In this document: piece after piece, positions 52,647-62,931 of the stretch | Numbering within the stretch: position 1 is the first letter of the stretch | Layout of the letters: each line of letters opens with the position of its first letter | Source of the DNA: Paenibacillus dendrobii | Lineage (GTDB): Bacteria > Bacillota > Bacilli > Paenibacillales > Paenibacillaceae | NCBI RefSeq assembly: GCF_009807035.1 | Contig: NZ_WUBI01000001.1 | Coordinates: 1,240,001 to 1,304,000 of the forward strand | Direction of reading: 5' to 3' | Length of the DNA stretch: 64,000 bases | Notes under the pieces: generated by a model | What the model was told of the DNA's origin: nothing | Seen by the model: only the letters and a program-made list of their open reading frames with translations | Databases searched by the model: none | Position numbers and translations under genes: made by a program

Positions 52647-52775
52647 TGCATAAACCTCCAGATCTGCTTAAAATGGTTCTGTTAAATCTTCATTTCCCAC
52701 AGTAAGAGTAGTCGGAACATGCGTATTAAATGTTGCAGCATATTTTGAAGTAGCTTTGGCACCTCATTGAAATCG

Positions 52776-52806
52776 TAAAAAAGCGACGGATATGATCCGC
52801 CGCTTC
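52776..52806 (-). terminator. Terminator after the holin-like gene
   Basis: AAGCGACGGA and TCCGCCGCTT form the stem; on the minus strand a T6 run follows. Confidence 0.8.
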
Positions 52807-52822
52807 CGTCATAATTAGGATT

Positions 52823-53119
52823 TTACTGTATCCCTAGTTTTTTTAGCAGACTGTTCAGATAGTTAGCTCCTCGGGAAGCTAGAATTCCGGCAGCAACCAT
52901 TGAAGCATACATTGTGGCTCCCGTCATTCCAAAAGGATTCAATCGGAATGCAAATGCTAGCGCAACTCCTACTCCAATCGAAACTGTGTATGTAACCTTG
53001 TCCCTGATTTTTTCAGGAAACAGATTTTTTAAAATCTCAGTTATGGATTCCGTTAAACCCGCTACCAGTATCCATAGACCTGCGGTAGTAACGATTGCTG
53101 CCAGAATCGGATTCAACAT
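52823..53119 (-). CDS. Holin-like phage membrane protein
   Basis: 98 residues with about three hydrophobic segments (ILAAIVTTAGLWILVAGL; VTYTVSIGVGVALAFAFRL; ASMVAAGILASRGANYL). Size and place next to the amidase are what a holin would show, so pore formation for lysis is the likely role. It begins 1 bp after the stop of the amidase. The family is not certain. Confidence 0.75.
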   Translation of the reverse strand: MLNPILAAIVTTAGLWILVAGLTESITEILKNLFPEKIRDKVTYTVSIGVGVALAFAFRLNPFGMTGATMYASMVAAGILASRGANYLNSLLKKLGIQ

Positions 53120-53120
53120 C

Positions 53121-54038
53121 CTAGTTCACCACCTGACGAGTGATCAACGCAAAATTGATTATGGCCAGCTCATCCGTTGTCAGCGTTCCTTCATTCACTT
53201 TTTTGATCCACATTTGAGGGCTGTCAATGAGGGGTGAGCCATTTTTGCCATTGATTTGACTCAGCTTATGAAGTCCCTCAACAAGTAAAGTTTTCTGCCA
53301 AGCTTCCATTTTCATGATTTCATCATCCACCTTTGTCATGTTGGACCATACGAAGCTGCCATCACTTTTTTGGCGAACGCTTGCATTAGCCCATTTTTGT
53401 GCATACTTGATTGCGTTATCCAATATCGAAAAATCCTTCAAGTGATTATTATTCTGATACACGGAGTAATTTGGATCGTTTGTTTGGCATTCCTTCAACT
53501 CTTCAGCCACATCAATAAGAAATTTCTGCTTGCTAATGCCCATCGTTTTCAAGGCATTTTTAAAGGGATCCGATTTTCGGGACGGGTCAAGCTCATTGTG
53601 GCCAGATATCTTTTTCATGGGGTCGAGGTTGTATGTATCGCAAAGATAGGCAATATACCATACATAACGTTTGTACGATTCGGTGTTGTTAATGCTTCCT
53701 TTTCGGGATGAATAACAAAGCTCAACACCAATGGCCTTATCATTCGCATCACATCCGTAAAGCTCGTTATCTGTCGTAACATTGTAGCGGACATGCCATG
53801 CCTTCTCATCAAGCGGTATACATTCAATAATTCTCTTATCATCAATAAACACATGGGCCGATGCTTCGATCTCATTTGCAGAATTTCGGAAGTAATTAAC
53901 GTTGCCTGTCGCTGTGCTCCCGTCATTTCCAGTGTCGTGAGCAACAATAAATTCGATGCCGCGGTTCTTGATGGCCGGCCGTCTCAATGTTTTAGCTGGA
54001 AGAAATTCCTGCTCGATAATATATTTCATTTTAAACAT
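53121..54038 (-). CDS. N-acetylmuramoyl-L-alanine amidase (endolysin)
   Basis: 305 residues. The N-terminal ~180 residues are an Amidase_2 domain: IEFIVAHDTGNDG carries the first zinc His, ISGHNELDPSRKSDP the second His and Asp. It should cut between the glycan and the stem peptide. The C-terminal part (about 200-300) is not a cell-wall-binding repeat I recognise. AAAGGAT precedes the ATG. It is followed by the holin-like gene. Confidence 0.9.
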   Translation of the reverse strand: MFKMKYIIEQEFLPAKTLRRPAIKNRGIEFIVAHDTGNDGSTATGNVNYFRNSANEIEASAHVFIDDKRIIECIPLDEKAWHVRYNVTTDNELYGCDANDKAIGVELCYSSRKGSINNTESYKRYVWYIAYLCDTYNLDPMKKISGHNELDPSRKSDPFKNALKTMGISKQKFLIDVAEELKECQTNDPNYSVYQNNNHLKDFSILDNAIKYAQKWANASVRQKSDGSFVWSNMTKVDDEIMKMEAWQKTLLVEGLHKLSQINGKNGSPLIDSPQMWIKKVNEGTLTTDELAIINFALITRQVVN

Positions 54039-54104
54039 GCTGTTCTTATCCTTTCCTTCGAAAGTTGAGTCGCCAATTTCTTATGTCTTATTTTTCAGAA
54101 AGAT

Positions 54105-54437
54105 TTATGCAGATCCTTCATCATCCCAGCGTCTATCTGCGGACCTCGTAGATAATTGAGCCACCAGCTGTTCGACTTTGATATTTAACAATCTATTCTC
54201 TGAAATCAACTCCATATTCTCATTTCGGAGAACCGTAATCTCATCGCTCAGTCTCTTGATTTCGTCCTTGTAGGTCTTCAGTTCCTCTTTGAGTTCGGTG
54301 CGAAACGCTTGCTCGTCCTTCGAGAGAAGTTCGCGCTCAGACATTCTGTCTTTGCTGCGACCGCTAAAGTATCCGATCCCTCCCGTCATTAAGGATACAA
54401 TTCCACCGACGATTGCAGTTGTTACCCCTACGTCCAT
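54105..54437 (-). CDS. Phage membrane protein with coiled coil (XhlA-like)
   Basis: 110 residues. An N-terminal membrane helix (TTAIVGGIVSLMTGGIGYF) is followed by a long coiled coil (residues about 35-95). The layout resembles XhlA-type lysis accessory proteins. It lies beside the amidase. Confidence 0.7.
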   Translation of the reverse strand: MDVGVTTAIVGGIVSLMTGGIGYFSGRSKDRMSERELLSKDEQAFRTELKEELKTYKDEIKRLSDEITVLRNENMELISENRLLNIKVEQLVAQLSTRSADRRWDDEGSA

Positions 54438-54582
54438 TCAATTCACCCGTCTTTCGTATAGCGCAGTCTCCTTCTAACGCTGTCATTTGTATTCGCTGAT
54501 CATTGCATAGGGTTTTCTTTCGTTTCAGGATTCATGATCTCACGCTCTTATAATTGCAATATAAGTAAAATGACCAAAAAAA

Positions 54583-54607
54583 TAACCCTGCCAAGTAGGC
54601 AAGGGTT
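54583..54607 (-). terminator. Terminator of the tail module
   Basis: AACCCTGCC and GGCAAGGGTT form the stem; on the minus strand a T7 run follows. Confidence 0.8.
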
Positions 54608-54614
54608 TTTCATA

Positions 54615-57600
54615 TTACATGATAAATGCATAACCGCCGTCTGCGATTTCAACAACAATACGGCTAAAAAGGATCGAATCATGACCAATGATAATATGCG
54701 TAGACAAATCGCTCGCGAATCTCTCTGCAACTCTTATTTTGCTCGTCATATCTTTAAATGCTTCATGCGGAACAATGATACTCGAAGCCAGGTATCCCGA
54801 TTTGACGATAAGCATACTATCGAGCTCGGATTTAGTCCATACATCAACGAATGCCCCAAGATCATTAGAGTCATTTCTTCGAACGGTGATATAGGATTCA
54901 AGCTTATTATCATCTAAACCCAGGACTGTGATTGTCGTTGGAATCATGGAACTCGAAGTAACATCGATCTTACCGGCAATATAAGGTCTACTTACGCCAA
55001 TTGCAGAAGTTAACGATGATTTCTCGTCCCGCATGACAATGATTACAGAACGCTGGTCATTCGACTCATTTCTACTGACAATGAGCGTTCCTGACTGAAA
55101 ATCCCTTGAAACCTTAATTTTTGTATCCAAAACACTATCCCGTTTGTTACTGACAATAATGGCAGATGGCAGGTTGCTACCATCAGACCTATTGACAGTA
55201 ATTTTGGATAGCATGTCTCCCCTGACTACCTTCAGAAACGTTTCTAGCATATCAGGGTTAAAGACTTTGATACGCCCAGAAAATTCATTGATATCCCAAT
55301 AACTTTTGACCGAGATCTTCGTCGTAAGGTCTTTGGTTTTATTTTGCCGAACGATGATACTGTCCATCACTTCTGCATAACCAGAACTTTTTACCGCTGG
55401 ATCATAATACTCAACGACAAGTAACGGCGAGTATCCGCTGCCTCGCTCCCGTGTACCCAAACGAACAAATGGACTATTCTGCAAATTCTCAACTTTCAAC
55501 AACATGCCCTTGTTGTCCAGTGTCCCATCATACCAACCTTGGACGGTACTCAAGAAATCGACTTCAGCATAACTCTTGGGAACGTCCGCAACGAATGCTG
55601 TCAACTTTCTGCCGTAGCGAGGTGTACTGGCAAAAGTAACACCTGCTTCAGTCCATTCGTCTAGGATCTCGTATAAGCTTACCGGAGCCCCGGCAAGGGA
55701 GCTCTGCTCAACGTAAAACCTCAAAAAAGCTCGTTTAAGCTTCATCCCTACCGGAATGGCTTTGGTATCGAATTGAACTAAAGAATAAAAATCTTCGCCA
55801 TCTGCAGCTCTACCCACGAGCATCTCTTGCTCCCCGCCATAATTCAGGCGAGGTACATTCGAGCGAACAAAAGCATCTTGGACGGGGGACAGGCCGACCT
55901 CAATCATAGGAGGCGGGGTAACAGCCGTCGTTACGCGCATTTTAGCATGCGGGGTAACGGAGATATAACTGACAACATTCCCTGTTTGCTTAACGTCAAT
56001 CGAGGACGTGATTTGGTCAATATATACAGGTGTCACGTCAGCATGAACGCGCATAATTGCATGAGGTTTCACGTTAATCGTTCCGATGAAGTCATTCCTG
56101 TTGAGAACAGTGAAAAACGCCTTCTTCTGATTGAACAAAGAACCACGAAAACCATAAATTTCGATTTCTCCGATAGTCAGCCATCCCCCGCCTACGTTAG
56201 CGGTTGAGTTAATTCTGAACCATCGATATGCCGGAATTTGCTTCGTTATTTGGTATTCTCTGCGCTCGTTAAGTTTCCAGCTCGGCTCGTTAACACGAGA
56301 ATCTAAAACATCCCAGGTATCGCCGTCCTCACTGCCCTCAAACGTCCACGTCTTCGTCATATCCCCAACACTCACGTTTGGAGCCTCTAGCAAATAGCTA
56401 GTCAAAACCGCTGGGTCAACAATGTCAATGGCCAGCCATCCCTTGCCACCATTTGAAGAGCCATTGGACCATTTTCCTGAACCAATGACGTTATTAAAAG
56501 CAAGGTACATGTTGTAGTCCGTAGATGTATAGTTTGCAGAAGCCTTTAAAGTGTACCCATTTGAAGTATTGGAGGTCATGGGTAACGTCAGATCTCCCAA
56601 TTGAGGAGATATCCCCCCGCCATTTTCGTTAAATACGCCGATGGTGGAAACTAAATCTTCTCTGTAAGGGATGACCACATGCGTTTTCCTCTGTTCAAGA
56701 CCGGTAATATATTCATAAGCATACAGTTCAAATTGTTGTACACCGAGCTGATTACCGGAGAGCGGATTGCTTATTTCCCATTTGAAGTAGCGGTAAGATT
56801 GGCCGCCAGCATCAACGGCAAACTTACGCAATTCACCACCAGCCCAATCCGGAACGAACCTCCTCATGTCGAGAAGTTCCCAGCTCCTCTTATCAAGACT
56901 TCCATAAAATATCCAGTTTCGCGGCGCTTGTGCAGCATAACTAGGCCTTGAACCTATTCCATAACCTGCGATGTTCAATGGGCTTCCGTAGTCGATCGTT
57001 AACCAGCCTGAATTTTGCCCGGCAGGCGCTGCCCAAGGATAAGTAGAAGTCATCGAGTTATCGAATGCATTCCATTCCGCATGTGTGGCATTATATACGC
57101 CTGAGGATTCAAACGAGTAACCTTTCCAGTCCGTCGATGTAACAGGAAGGGTCACGTCAGTCATCGTAGACTCCGGATATTCCATATGGTCTTGATAGAT
57201 GACCATACTGGACTGGAGGTCGTTTCTATGGCTGACGTTGATTTTGCTGAATAAAGAATCTTCTCCATGATTCGCAACGAACATGACAAACAGCGGTCTA
57301 AAGCCGGTGTTAACTGCAGAAACATCTGTCGTGGCTATGGAAGAGAATCCTCCTAGAGAGTTCCCTCTGACCGTTCTATTATTCATGTTATTGGAGTGAG
57401 TATTGCTCGTCATGGTCCAAGCCCCACTCCAATTCCACACCCTGTTATCTCCCGCAGCAATTCTACCACCAAAACTGTTACGCGTTATATAATTATCCCA
57501 TTCATTATCATATGCAGTACTGATAACACCACCGGTAGGAAGCCGGACAAGAGCATTCGCAAGTGAAGAGTCTTCCGTATACAACTGAAACGTATCGATA

Positions 57601-60098
57601 CTGCAGAAATAACCTGTGTATCCGTTGGTAGCAAGGACGTGCAACCGATACATCGTATATGGGGTATTGTTATTAAATGAGAAAAACTTCTCCGTAACAA
57701 GCCCCTGTTGTCCGCTTCTTTCGTCCAACAAGTACCAATTGGCACCATCATTGCTGCCCATAATTTGCCACTTGGTAGGTGCGGCGGCATTATATGTATT
57801 AGATAACAAGGAATAATGCTTGATTATTTTCGCTGAACTATACTTTACAGTCAATGAAGCAGGGCCTGGATTAGAAGCCACCCATCTATACTTGTCGCTT
57901 CCAGAAAGACCTTCGAATGCCTTCCATCCATCGTAATCATCTCCTACTTTAGAAGTGACCTCGATCGATATGGTTCCATCATCCGATATATTGCTACGGA
58001 GAATTGGAACGGTTGGGACCTTCTGTTTATCCAGCACAATACCTGTTGATAAACCATAATCATTCATGCTCATCCAAGACGTCCCGCCTTGAATGTTCCT
58101 GTCAGCCAGGAGAACCAGCCTACCTAGAACGTCCTCGTCAACAACAATAAGGTAGAAATCCCCAGAAGGGTTAGCTGCTTGGATCGTCGGCAGAAATTCC
58201 TCAGTTTCAGCGCCTAAACCACTAAAGTTGCCTAACATGCTGGCACGTGAGGAATAGTGAGCCCGAATCCTCTTTCCCACTTTTAAATCACTTTGTTCAA
58301 GTACTTCATCGTTATGAAGCAACCTTCCATCGGCATCAATGTCAATGGCATCGAACCTGTAATCATATCCTGAGGAGTTTGTTGGCTTGGTTACAACAGA
58401 TACTTCCACGGAGTGCCGACCGAAAGAAAGGTTGGTCTTTTGAAAACCTGCTACCCGATGATAATAATAAGAATCGTAAGCACTGAAATAACCGGCGTCG
58501 ACTCCATCTACTTTAACCTTGATGTTTGTTGCGTAAGTATTCGATTTGGAAATAATGAGTCGAAATTTAGTTCCTATGAAGTCAAACGATAACTTCGTAT
58601 CATTGATGCTAGTCAGGCAACCCGTTACGCTGCCCCCAGAGTGGTCAGCAAGATTTGCGTTCGTCCAACCGTTACTAGGGAAATAGCTAATGGCTGGATG
58701 GTTATCCTCATAGCGTTTCCATCCGCTCTCAGGAACAGGAATGACTGCTCCTTCTTCACCCACGACATATCCATCGGCATCTATATCAAAAGCATCAAAG
58801 AAGAACGAACCATCACTTGCTTTCGGATCTATCACTATTAAAACATCGTGGAATCCTTTGTCCATCACAGGTTTATCGAACACGACGACTTGCCCGATAT
58901 TGGCGGTGTTGAATCGTGAAGTGAAGGTCCCTTGATCAACATTATCGATATACACTCTCATGGTTTCTTGTCTGTCGGGATATGTACAAGCTAGTAATCG
59001 CAGTTTTGAACCAAAAAAGCGAAACTTGATGTGATCTTGATTCCCTTCAAGAGTGGATGCGTTTCGAGTCAATACCCTTGACGCTCCGCCATGCATATTA
59101 GATGTGCCGTTAGAATTGTAAATGCTGTATCCATGGGGATATAGGACTTGGGTATCTGCACACCTTTGCCAGCCTGTTTCAGGTACGAGCAGCTGTGTTC
59201 CTATGCCAAAAATCACATATTCATCAACGCCTACTTCAGCAGCATCGAATTGGGAGAACCAGTCGCTTCCAGTGTAAGTTTTGATCAGAACCTCATGTAA
59301 ACCGTAGGAAAGACCCACCTTTTCGAATACGAGAGTACTCTTCCCGGTGGTGGTCTTGGTCGTGGAATACTCTATTCCATCAATATAAACCACATCACCA
59401 TTATTGCCTTGGTTGTAGTTATAGATCAATCTGACCTTTGTTCCATAGAACTTGAATTTAATCTCTTCAGCGTTATAGTGGATACTGCCGTAAGGTCTAT
59501 TGGCTTTGTAACTAAATCCGGAGAATGTGTCGTCATACCTTTTCCATCCATAATCGGGTACAGAATACAGAGAACCCAGGTTTGTGTCCCTGTATGAGTC
59601 TGTCACATCGGCTAAAAACTTGACTTCATTTAAAGTGACTCCCCAACTCCCCGAACGATATAATTCAATGCGTATATAGCAGTAATTATCATCCAGTACA
59701 TGTTCCCTAGCTGTGCCGTAAGGACAGTTAGCATAGGTATTGTTCACTCTCGGGACAATTTCAGTCCATGGATCATTTTTTTGATGGGCTGCAAGGATTC
59801 TATAACTCGAAATAGATTCATCACGTGTGCGAGGATAAATCGTCATTTTCTTGAACCTGTTAATCTGATTTATTATCGCAGAAAAATCAAAATCCAAGGT
59901 AACCGTATCTCCGCCGTTTGTCAGCCAATAGCTTAATAGATCTCCATTAGAGTACTTCCCGTCGAATAAGAATCCCATATTATAATTACCGCTGTACACT
60001 GGCATGCTACTTTTAACAATAACACCATTTTTCGTCGTATATGTCGTCTGATTCGCTGTACCCCCAATACCATCTGCTAAATTCAACTCGTAAAGCAT
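54615..60098 (-). CDS. Giant phage tail adhesin with discoidin, DNRLRE and beta-repeat regions
   Basis: 1827 residues, no signal peptide. Layout: an N-terminal discoidin-like part (about 60-170); three copies of a ~120-residue module beginning P-x-GWKRY (about 178, 300 and 455; PDYGWKRYDDTFSGFSY, PESGWKRYEDNHPAISY); three more F5/8 discoidin-like domains (about 720-860, 1010-1150, 1190-1320); a DNRLRE domain (about 1385-1545, PRLNYGGEQEMLVGRA); and a C-terminal chain of short repeats of the form IxVxR...DLxSxI. It probably binds host surface sugar or teichoic acid. It ends at the tail terminator. Confidence 0.85.
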   Translation of the reverse strand: MLYELNLADGIGGTANQTTYTTKNGVIVKSSMPVYSGNYNMGFLFDGKYSNGDLLSYWLTNGGDTVTLDFDFSAIINQINRFKKMTIYPRTRDESISSYRILAAHQKNDPWTEIVPRVNNTYANCPYGTAREHVLDDNYCYIRIELYRSGSWGVTLNEVKFLADVTDSYRDTNLGSLYSVPDYGWKRYDDTFSGFSYKANRPYGSIHYNAEEIKFKFYGTKVRLIYNYNQGNNGDVVYIDGIEYSTTKTTTGKSTLVFEKVGLSYGLHEVLIKTYTGSDWFSQFDAAEVGVDEYVIFGIGTQLLVPETGWQRCADTQVLYPHGYSIYNSNGTSNMHGGASRVLTRNASTLEGNQDHIKFRFFGSKLRLLACTYPDRQETMRVYIDNVDQGTFTSRFNTANIGQVVVFDKPVMDKGFHDVLIVIDPKASDGSFFFDAFDIDADGYVVGEEGAVIPVPESGWKRYEDNHPAISYFPSNGWTNANLADHSGGSVTGCLTSINDTKLSFDFIGTKFRLIISKSNTYATNIKVKVDGVDAGYFSAYDSYYYHRVAGFQKTNLSFGRHSVEVSVVTKPTNSSGYDYRFDAIDIDADGRLLHNDEVLEQSDLKVGKRIRAHYSSRASMLGNFSGLGAETEEFLPTIQAANPSGDFYLIVVDEDVLGRLVLLADRNIQGGTSWMSMNDYGLSTGIVLDKQKVPTVPILRSNISDDGTISIEVTSKVGDDYDGWKAFEGLSGSDKYRWVASNPGPASLTVKYSSAKIIKHYSLLSNTYNAAAPTKWQIMGSNDGANWYLLDERSGQQGLVTEKFFSFNNNTPYTMYRLHVLATNGYTGYFCSIDTFQLYTEDSSLANALVRLPTGGVISTAYDNEWDNYITRNSFGGRIAAGDNRVWNWSGAWTMTSNTHSNNMNNRTVRGNSLGGFSSIATTDVSAVNTGFRPLFVMFVANHGEDSLFSKINVSHRNDLQSSMVIYQDHMEYPESTMTDVTLPVTSTDWKGYSFESSGVYNATHAEWNAFDNSMTSTYPWAAPAGQNSGWLTIDYGSPLNIAGYGIGSRPSYAAQAPRNWIFYGSLDKRSWELLDMRRFVPDWAGGELRKFAVDAGGQSYRYFKWEISNPLSGNQLGVQQFELYAYEYITGLEQRKTHVVIPYREDLVSTIGVFNENGGGISPQLGDLTLPMTSNTSNGYTLKASANYTSTDYNMYLAFNNVIGSGKWSNGSSNGGKGWLAIDIVDPAVLTSYLLEAPNVSVGDMTKTWTFEGSEDGDTWDVLDSRVNEPSWKLNERREYQITKQIPAYRWFRINSTANVGGGWLTIGEIEIYGFRGSLFNQKKAFFTVLNRNDFIGTINVKPHAIMRVHADVTPVYIDQITSSIDVKQTGNVVSYISVTPHAKMRVTTAVTPPPMIEVGLSPVQDAFVRSNVPRLNYGGEQEMLVGRAADGEDFYSLVQFDTKAIPVGMKLKRAFLRFYVEQSSLAGAPVSLYEILDEWTEAGVTFASTPRYGRKLTAFVADVPKSYAEVDFLSTVQGWYDGTLDNKGMLLKVENLQNSPFVRLGTRERGSGYSPLLVVEYYDPAVKSSGYAEVMDSIIVRQNKTKDLTTKISVKSYWDINEFSGRIKVFNPDMLETFLKVVRGDMLSKITVNRSDGSNLPSAIIVSNKRDSVLDTKIKVSRDFQSGTLIVSRNESNDQRSVIIVMRDEKSSLTSAIGVSRPYIAGKIDVTSSSMIPTTITVLGLDDNKLESYITVRRNDSNDLGAFVDVWTKSELDSMLIVKSGYLASSIIVPHEAFKDMTSKIRVAERFASDLSTHIIIGHDSILFSRIVVEIADGGYAFIM

Positions 60099-60129
60099 TC
60101 ATTCACCCGCTCTCATTGTATTGAGATCA

Positions 60130-62106
60130 TTAAACAATGACATATTCCAAAGCTGGTCTAAATCCAATCTTTGATGGTCCGGTATAGTTGGCAACCGCAC
60201 TCCAGTACTCTGTCACCGAGCCGTTGCGCCCCCTCACTGTCCTGCCCGTACCGTTATTCGTAAAACCTGCAGGAGGGTTTGTAAATCCAGAAAACACAGT
60301 ATCCTGTGTCCACTCGGCTGAAGTAGAATTATCGATATTATTCCACACCTTTAATCCCCACTGGCCGTTCTTAATGAAAGTGTCCCATTCGTTTTCTGGA
60401 GGAAACAAGCCTAATCCCTCATCTGTTGTTGTTGGATGCCCGTCGAACCGCAAATAAGCGATTGCCCCTGTAAGCATTCGGACTTTTGTCACCAATCGTT
60501 CTGAACTCATTCGAAGTTCGCCGATTCCTGAGTAATTGGCATGGCCGTCATTCTGCTCGATGACAATTCTGTATCGTAAATGAGCTTTAATATTATCCAG
60601 GTTGTAACTTCTCTCTTCTAAGGCAAGCCAGCCGCCTTGTCCCTGTTCATCCAATTTGACCCAGTGATTTCCGTCCCATCCCTCAAAAGACCATTTACTT
60701 GGCATGGTCGCCGATGTATTGGGTGCTTTTAGATAATATTTTTTCACTACTGTAGGCGTTTGAAATGCGTACTCTAACCATACTTGCTTCTGCCCGTTAA
60801 CACCGATCCAGCCATAAGATCCATCCACGGCGTCAAAAGCCTTCCAAGGGCTATAAGTTGTACTGTAAACAGAACTTGCAGAAGGGATCCCATTAGGTGC
60901 CACATTTAACATTGGAATCGTGTCAGCTACCATAAGTGGAATCATGCTATCGTTTAATTGGGCACCATGGGTATAGCTTGTCATGTTTAAGGTTAACCAC
61001 GAAATTCCGGTTTGTATGACCCGATCTGCTACGAGAAGACCTTCCTTAACCTTGATGAAATAGAAATATCCATTCGGTGCGATCGGTCCGTCCAAAGAAA
61101 TCTCTGCATCATCCGTATCCGTTCCGAGACCATAAAACACTCCTGCCGTTCCGGATGAAGCTGAGTACCCGCATCGAATATAATCGCCGATTTCCATCTC
61201 CTGCACTCTTGTTCTCAGCTTTCCTCCCGTTTTGGGTTTGTTCTGAGGCGTTACGAGATATCCGTTAACATCAATATCGACAGCATCCCAGACGTGGTCT
61301 ACACTGTATGCCCCAGCGTTTATTTTCTCTACACTAACCGTATGGGTTCCATGCGGAAGGCCTGTCTTTTCATATGCCAAAAATTGATTATTTCCATTAC
61401 TCGTTCCATTTCCAACAAGGGAATAGTACTCCGTTACGCCGTCAATCGTAATGGCTATTTTGTCCGAGTATTGAAAGTACATGGACGTAATAACCCGTAG
61501 CTTTGTCCCTACAAAAGAGAAGTCAATCTTATTTCCAATGACGGAGTTAGGTTGTGACTTTCTTGCTCCTCCGTAATAAGCCGCATTTGAGTCCGTTTGC
61601 CAAACACCTTGGTAGGTAAAGCCAGGATGCGTATCGTCATACCTCCTCCAACTCTCTTCTTGCTCAGGAATGACATACCCAACGGCATAGGAAATATGCC
61701 CACCCTCATTAACGTCAAAAGCATCCAGGCTCACTTGCTTCCCCTCTATATTTGTCCGAATGGTTACGTTGTGCCGTTTATCTTCGAGCCCGGTCAGTTC
61801 AAACAGCAAGGCTGCACTTAATGTCGTGCCCGCATTGTTAAAGTGATATTCCACCCCATCGACCATAACAATAACATCCGTTGAAGATGCCGACTCCCGG
61901 TACGAAATAATTCGCAAGGATGTACCATAGAAAAGAAATTCACATGTTGCGCTAGCGCTCTTACTGTACTGAAACGTACCTCCATACTTATCTGCAGAAC
62001 TGGACGATGTACTCCAACTGCCCTTGTACCTGACTGCCGCGTGGGTACTGTCGTACCTTTTCCAACCATCTTCAGGCAGTAAGATGGATTCCCCAATGAC
62101 CGCCAT
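60130..62106 (-). CDS. Phage tail adhesin paralogue
   Basis: 658 residues. Two copies of the P-x-GWKRY-type module (PEDGWKRYDSTHAAVRYKG near 10, PEQEESWRRYDDTHPGFTY near 150), a central domain like that of the giant protein (VADRVIQTGISWLTLN), an F5/8 discoidin-like domain (about 405-530) and a C-terminal domain ending in IGFRPALEYVIV shared with the other. Likely arose by duplication from the same ancestor. AAAGGTG precedes the ATG. Confidence 0.83.
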   Translation of the reverse strand: MAVIGESILLPEDGWKRYDSTHAAVRYKGSWSTSSSSADKYGGTFQYSKSASATCEFLFYGTSLRIISYRESASSTDVIVMVDGVEYHFNNAGTTLSAALLFELTGLEDKRHNVTIRTNIEGKQVSLDAFDVNEGGHISYAVGYVIPEQEESWRRYDDTHPGFTYQGVWQTDSNAAYYGGARKSQPNSVIGNKIDFSFVGTKLRVITSMYFQYSDKIAITIDGVTEYYSLVGNGTSNGNNQFLAYEKTGLPHGTHTVSVEKINAGAYSVDHVWDAVDIDVNGYLVTPQNKPKTGGKLRTRVQEMEIGDYIRCGYSASSGTAGVFYGLGTDTDDAEISLDGPIAPNGYFYFIKVKEGLLVADRVIQTGISWLTLNMTSYTHGAQLNDSMIPLMVADTIPMLNVAPNGIPSASSVYSTTYSPWKAFDAVDGSYGWIGVNGQKQVWLEYAFQTPTVVKKYYLKAPNTSATMPSKWSFEGWDGNHWVKLDEQGQGGWLALEERSYNLDNIKAHLRYRIVIEQNDGHANYSGIGELRMSSERLVTKVRMLTGAIAYLRFDGHPTTTDEGLGLFPPENEWDTFIKNGQWGLKVWNNIDNSTSAEWTQDTVFSGFTNPPAGFTNNGTGRTVRGRNGSVTEYWSAVANYTGPSKIGFRPALEYVIV

Positions 62107-62124
62107 TAAGTTACACCTTCTTTC

Positions 62125-62919
62125 TTATGCTAGATCCGCTTTAGCGTAGATGTAAAAGTCTCCTCCTGCCATCGTGTCTTCCTGTGTGACAATACGCGCA
62201 TAGAAAGTTACGCTCTCCCCGTCCTTCAGCACTCCACCGAATGTATTGTTCTCTTCTGGAATAAACGGTGTATTAAACCTGCTGATTTCGACTGCAACCT
62301 TTGGAGGGAACTCACTGGGTTTAATAAAAATCTGCACGTCAGAAATGTCAAATCCGCAGAAATTGGTGAGTTTCAGCTTCCTTGGGGTAGCTACCTGTCC
62401 AGCTGTCATGGTTCCAAAATCCAGGTTATATAACATGTTTCCTTCCGGGTTATTAAAGGGAAAACCGTTTTCATTCGTGAACAATAAGAACGGCTTATCC
62501 ACTAGAAAAAAAGGAATATAAAGCTCGTCAATAAAAAACCTGTCATAGCCCACTGACTGACTGCCATCCTTGGAGTAGTTGAATCTTAAAGTGTTCTTCC
62601 CTGCCTCTAACCTATAGTTGAACTTTGTCCAAGCACTCATGTTTCCCGTATCTATCCTTGCAACATTATTGATATAGAATCTAAATCGGTCATAGCTTGA
62701 TTCTGAACTGCAAAAATACCAAAAAGAAATATCATTCGCGTAGGGCAGATTTAGTTCGATGTAAAAGTCTGTTGATTGACTATGGCCGATTTTGACGTTG
62801 CTAAGAGAACGCGTTCCAGAATGTTTAGCTTCAGTCGTGTACTCAAATTTCCCGGTTATGGTGTATGGCCTGTTATCCTCCTCAAAGTCGTCGGTGATGG
62901 CGTATATAAAGTTTGGCAC
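62125..62919 (-). CDS. Phage tail protein, unknown
   Basis: 264 residues, beta-rich, GTG start after AAGGAGG. The N-terminal half looks like a carbohydrate-binding or jelly-roll domain (FWYFCSSESSYDRFRFYINN). The rest is a beta domain with GESVTFYARIVTQEDTMAGG near the end. It is part of the tail module. Confidence 0.7.
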   Translation of the reverse strand: MPNFIYAITDDFEEDNRPYTITGKFEYTTEAKHSGTRSLSNVKIGHSQSTDFYIELNLPYANDISFWYFCSSESSYDRFRFYINNVARIDTGNMSAWTKFNYRLEAGKNTLRFNYSKDGSQSVGYDRFFIDELYIPFFLVDKPFLLFTNENGFPFNNPEGNMLYNLDFGTMTAGQVATPRKLKLTNFCGFDISDVQIFIKPSEFPPKVAVEISRFNTPFIPEENNTFGGVLKDGESVTFYARIVTQEDTMAGGDFYIYAKADLA

Positions 62920-62931
62920 TCGAAAACCTCC

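Noticed and set aside
52668-52763. Minus-strand frame ending in TLTVGNEDLTEPF that looks coding
   Set aside because: It is closed by a TGA just upstream and has no start codon or binding site, so at most it is a remnant of a tail-type gene.
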